Positions 22,324 to 23,762 of a stretch of DNA of 23,762 bases are shown in pieces. Source of the DNA: JBBKWX01 sp037969175 (GTDB lineage: Bacteria > Bacteroidota > Bacteroidia > AKYH767-A > JBBKVM01). The DNA lies in the NCBI GenBank assembly GCA_037969175.1, contig JBBKWX010000224.1, forward strand, positions 1 to 23,762, given 5' to 3'. Both the position numbers and the translations under genes were made by a program. The notes under the pieces are model-generated. The model saw only the letters and a program-made list of their open reading frames with translations, was not told where the DNA came from and did no database searches. Within the stretch, counting starts at the first letter, position 1; every line of letters starts with the position of its first letter.

Positions 22324-23762
22324 ATGGAGACGAAAAAAGATACCAAATTGCATCGCAGTCCGAAGCGTGAAAACCTGACCCGTCTGGCATTGCTGATCAT
22401 TATTTTGATCGCAGGAAATTTTGTTGCGTCCTTTGTTTTTACCCGTTTTGATCTTACATCAGAAAAACGTTTTACGATCTCACCAACAACAAAAGAGTTG
22501 GTAAAAGATCTGGAAGATGTAGTTTATTTTAAAGTTTATCTGGAAGGTGAATTCCCTTCCGGTTTCAAACGTCTGCGGAATTCAACCAAAGAAATGCTCG
22601 ACGAATTGAGAGCTTATTCGGATGGAAATATCGAATATGAATTCATCAATCCAAGTGCAAGTCCGGATGAAAAAACACGGAATGAAGTTTATCGTCAGCT
22701 TTATGAAAAAGGCCTGCAGCCGACAGATCTGGAGGAAAAAGGAAAAGATGGAGTAAGTACAAAAGTAGTTTTCCCGGGAGCCATCGTAGTATATCGCGGA
22801 ACAGAACAACCTGTTCATTTATTGAAAAACAAGATCGGTGCATCGCCTGAAGAAATGCTGAATAATTCGGTTCAGGCATTGGAGTATGAAATTGCAAATG
22901 CGATCCGAAAAGTGACACAGATCGTTCCGGCAAAAATTGGAATTTTGAAAGGTCATGGCGAATCTGAATATCTAAAGATCGCTGATCTGCTAAAAGTGAT
23001 CACTGTAAATTATAGCATAGATACCGTAGCCATCGAAGGAAAATTAGGCATACTCGACAAATACAAATTGCTGATCATCCCAAAACCATTAACTCCTTTT
23101 CCTGAAAAAGATAAATTCGTGCTGGATCAATTTATTATGAAAGGTGGTCGTGTTCTATGGTTCATCGATAATATGGATGTGGATATGGACAGTCTGCAAA
23201 GCAATGTGGAAGCGATAGCTATGGGCAGAATGCTGAATCTGGATGATATGTTATTCCGATACGGAGTGCGTGTAAATGCAGATCTAATGCTGGATCTGAA
23301 AGCTGCACCCGTTCCGATCGTAACCGGGTATATCGGAAATCAACCCAAACAAAGTTTATTGCCCTGGTATTTCTTTCCGCTTTTATCCAACGGTTCGGAT
23401 CACCCTATCGTGAAAAACCTGAACAGTGTAAAAGGAGAATTTGTAAGTTCTATAGATACAGTTGGAAGTCCGGATATCAAAAAGACCATCCTGCTTGCAT
23501 CTTCGCAATACACACGCATTCTACTTTCACCGGTGAGGGTCAACCTCAACATCATGAAAGAAGAACCTAAGCCGGAGCAGTATAACAAGAAATTCAAAGC
23601 AGCTGCTGTATTGCTGGAAGGGAAGTTTGAATCTGTTTTCAAAAACAGACTACCACCCGAACTTACCGAAAATTCTGAATTCAAGTTTAGAGAAAGTGGT
23701 GAACTTTCAAGGATGATCGTGGTATCTGATGGGGATATCATTGAGAACAAGATCCGCCGTTC
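22324..23762 (+). CDS. gldG: Gliding-motility ABC transporter auxiliary protein GldG, 3' partial
   Basis: The frame is open from the ATG at 22324 to the window end, giving 479 codons; known GldG proteins are longer, so the C-terminus is cut off. A cytosolic N-terminus rich in Lys/Arg is followed by a membrane anchor (about residues 21-41, LALLIIILIAGNFVASFVF). FDLTSEKRFTISPTTKELVK is the signature of the GldG/ABC-2 auxiliary family. The following large domain carries PAKIGILKGHGESEY and GGRVLWFIDNMD, as expected. It should work with GldF, 2 nt upstream, as part of the GldAFG complex. No frameshift or stop is seen in the visible part. Confidence 0.92.
   Translation, partial: METKKDTKLHRSPKRENLTRLALLIIILIAGNFVASFVFTRFDLTSEKRFTISPTTKELVKDLEDVVYFKVYLEGEFPSGFKRLRNSTKEMLDELRAYSDGNIEYEFINPSASPDEKTRNEVYRQLYEKGLQPTDLEEKGKDGVSTKVVFPGAIVVYRGTEQPVHLLKNKIGASPEEMLNNSVQALEYEIANAIRKVTQIVPAKIGILKGHGESEYLKIADLLKVITVNYSIDTVAIEGKLGILDKYKLLIIPKPLTPFPEKDKFVLDQFIMKGGRVLWFIDNMDVDMDSLQSNVEAIAMGRMLNLDDMLFRYGVRVNADLMLDLKAAPVPIVTGYIGNQPKQSLLPWYFFPLLSNGSDHPIVKNLNSVKGEFVSSIDTVGSPDIKKTILLASSQYTRILLSPVRVNLNIMKEEPKPEQYNKKFKAAAVLLEGKFESVFKNRLPPELTENSEFKFRESGELSRMIVVSDGDIIENKIRR

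Noticed and set aside
22582..23750. Minus-strand open frames near the right end
   Set aside because: They are antisense to gldG, whose frame is open and clearly recognisable to the window end.

Overview
This is a chromosomal segment from a member of the Bacteroidota. The evidence is two very large secreted proteins ending in type B type IX secretion system (T9SS) sorting domains, the gliding genes gldF and gldG, several promoters matching the Bacteroidota -7 consensus TAnnTTTG, and the lack of strong Shine-Dalgarno sites. I cannot fix the genus. I see no tRNA, rRNA, CRISPR array, transposase or integrase.

Region 1 (1-5832, all + strand) is a compact operon for reductive pyrimidine breakdown. 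It holds an NCS1-type nucleobase transporter (5' end missing), dihydropyrimidinase, a nitrilase-family beta-ureidopropionase, and the two subunits of a bacterial NAD-dependent dihydropyrimidine dehydrogenase (PreT flavin/Fe-S subunit, PreA catalytic subunit). Together they would import uracil or thymine, reduce it, open the ring and release beta-alanine or beta-aminoisobutyrate with CO2 and ammonia.

Region 2 (5833-7862) has an inverted-repeat intergenic element, a minus-strand VTT/DedA-type membrane protein with its own terminator, and purC (SAICAR synthetase, minus strand).

Region 3 (about 7.9-19.4 kb) looks like an accessory block between purC and phoH, both on the minus strand. It contains two paralogous giant surface or secreted proteins (1558 and about 1254 aa). 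Each is built as signal peptide, P-domain-like N-terminus, a tandem array of about 74-residue two-cysteine modules, a PKD-like domain and a T9SS type B sorting domain. Their arrays correspond module by module except for four extra modules in the first protein. Between them lie an AT-rich orphan lipoprotein and a class IV-type (HDAC11-like) deacetylase. A bipartite intergenic element occurs twice in direct orientation (7922-8121 and 13994-14281) and brackets the first giant gene plus the lipoprotein gene.

Region 4 (19394-23762) holds phoH on the minus strand. Diverging from it on the plus strand are a DUF62 (SAM hydroxide adenosyltransferase-like) protein that appears to lack the family's catalytic triad, a small antibiotic-biosynthesis-monooxygenase-fold protein, gldF, and gldG (3' end missing).

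The most interesting signals are the module-by-module evolution of the paired giant proteins, the repeated intergenic element around one of them, and the apparently triad-less DUF62 protein.
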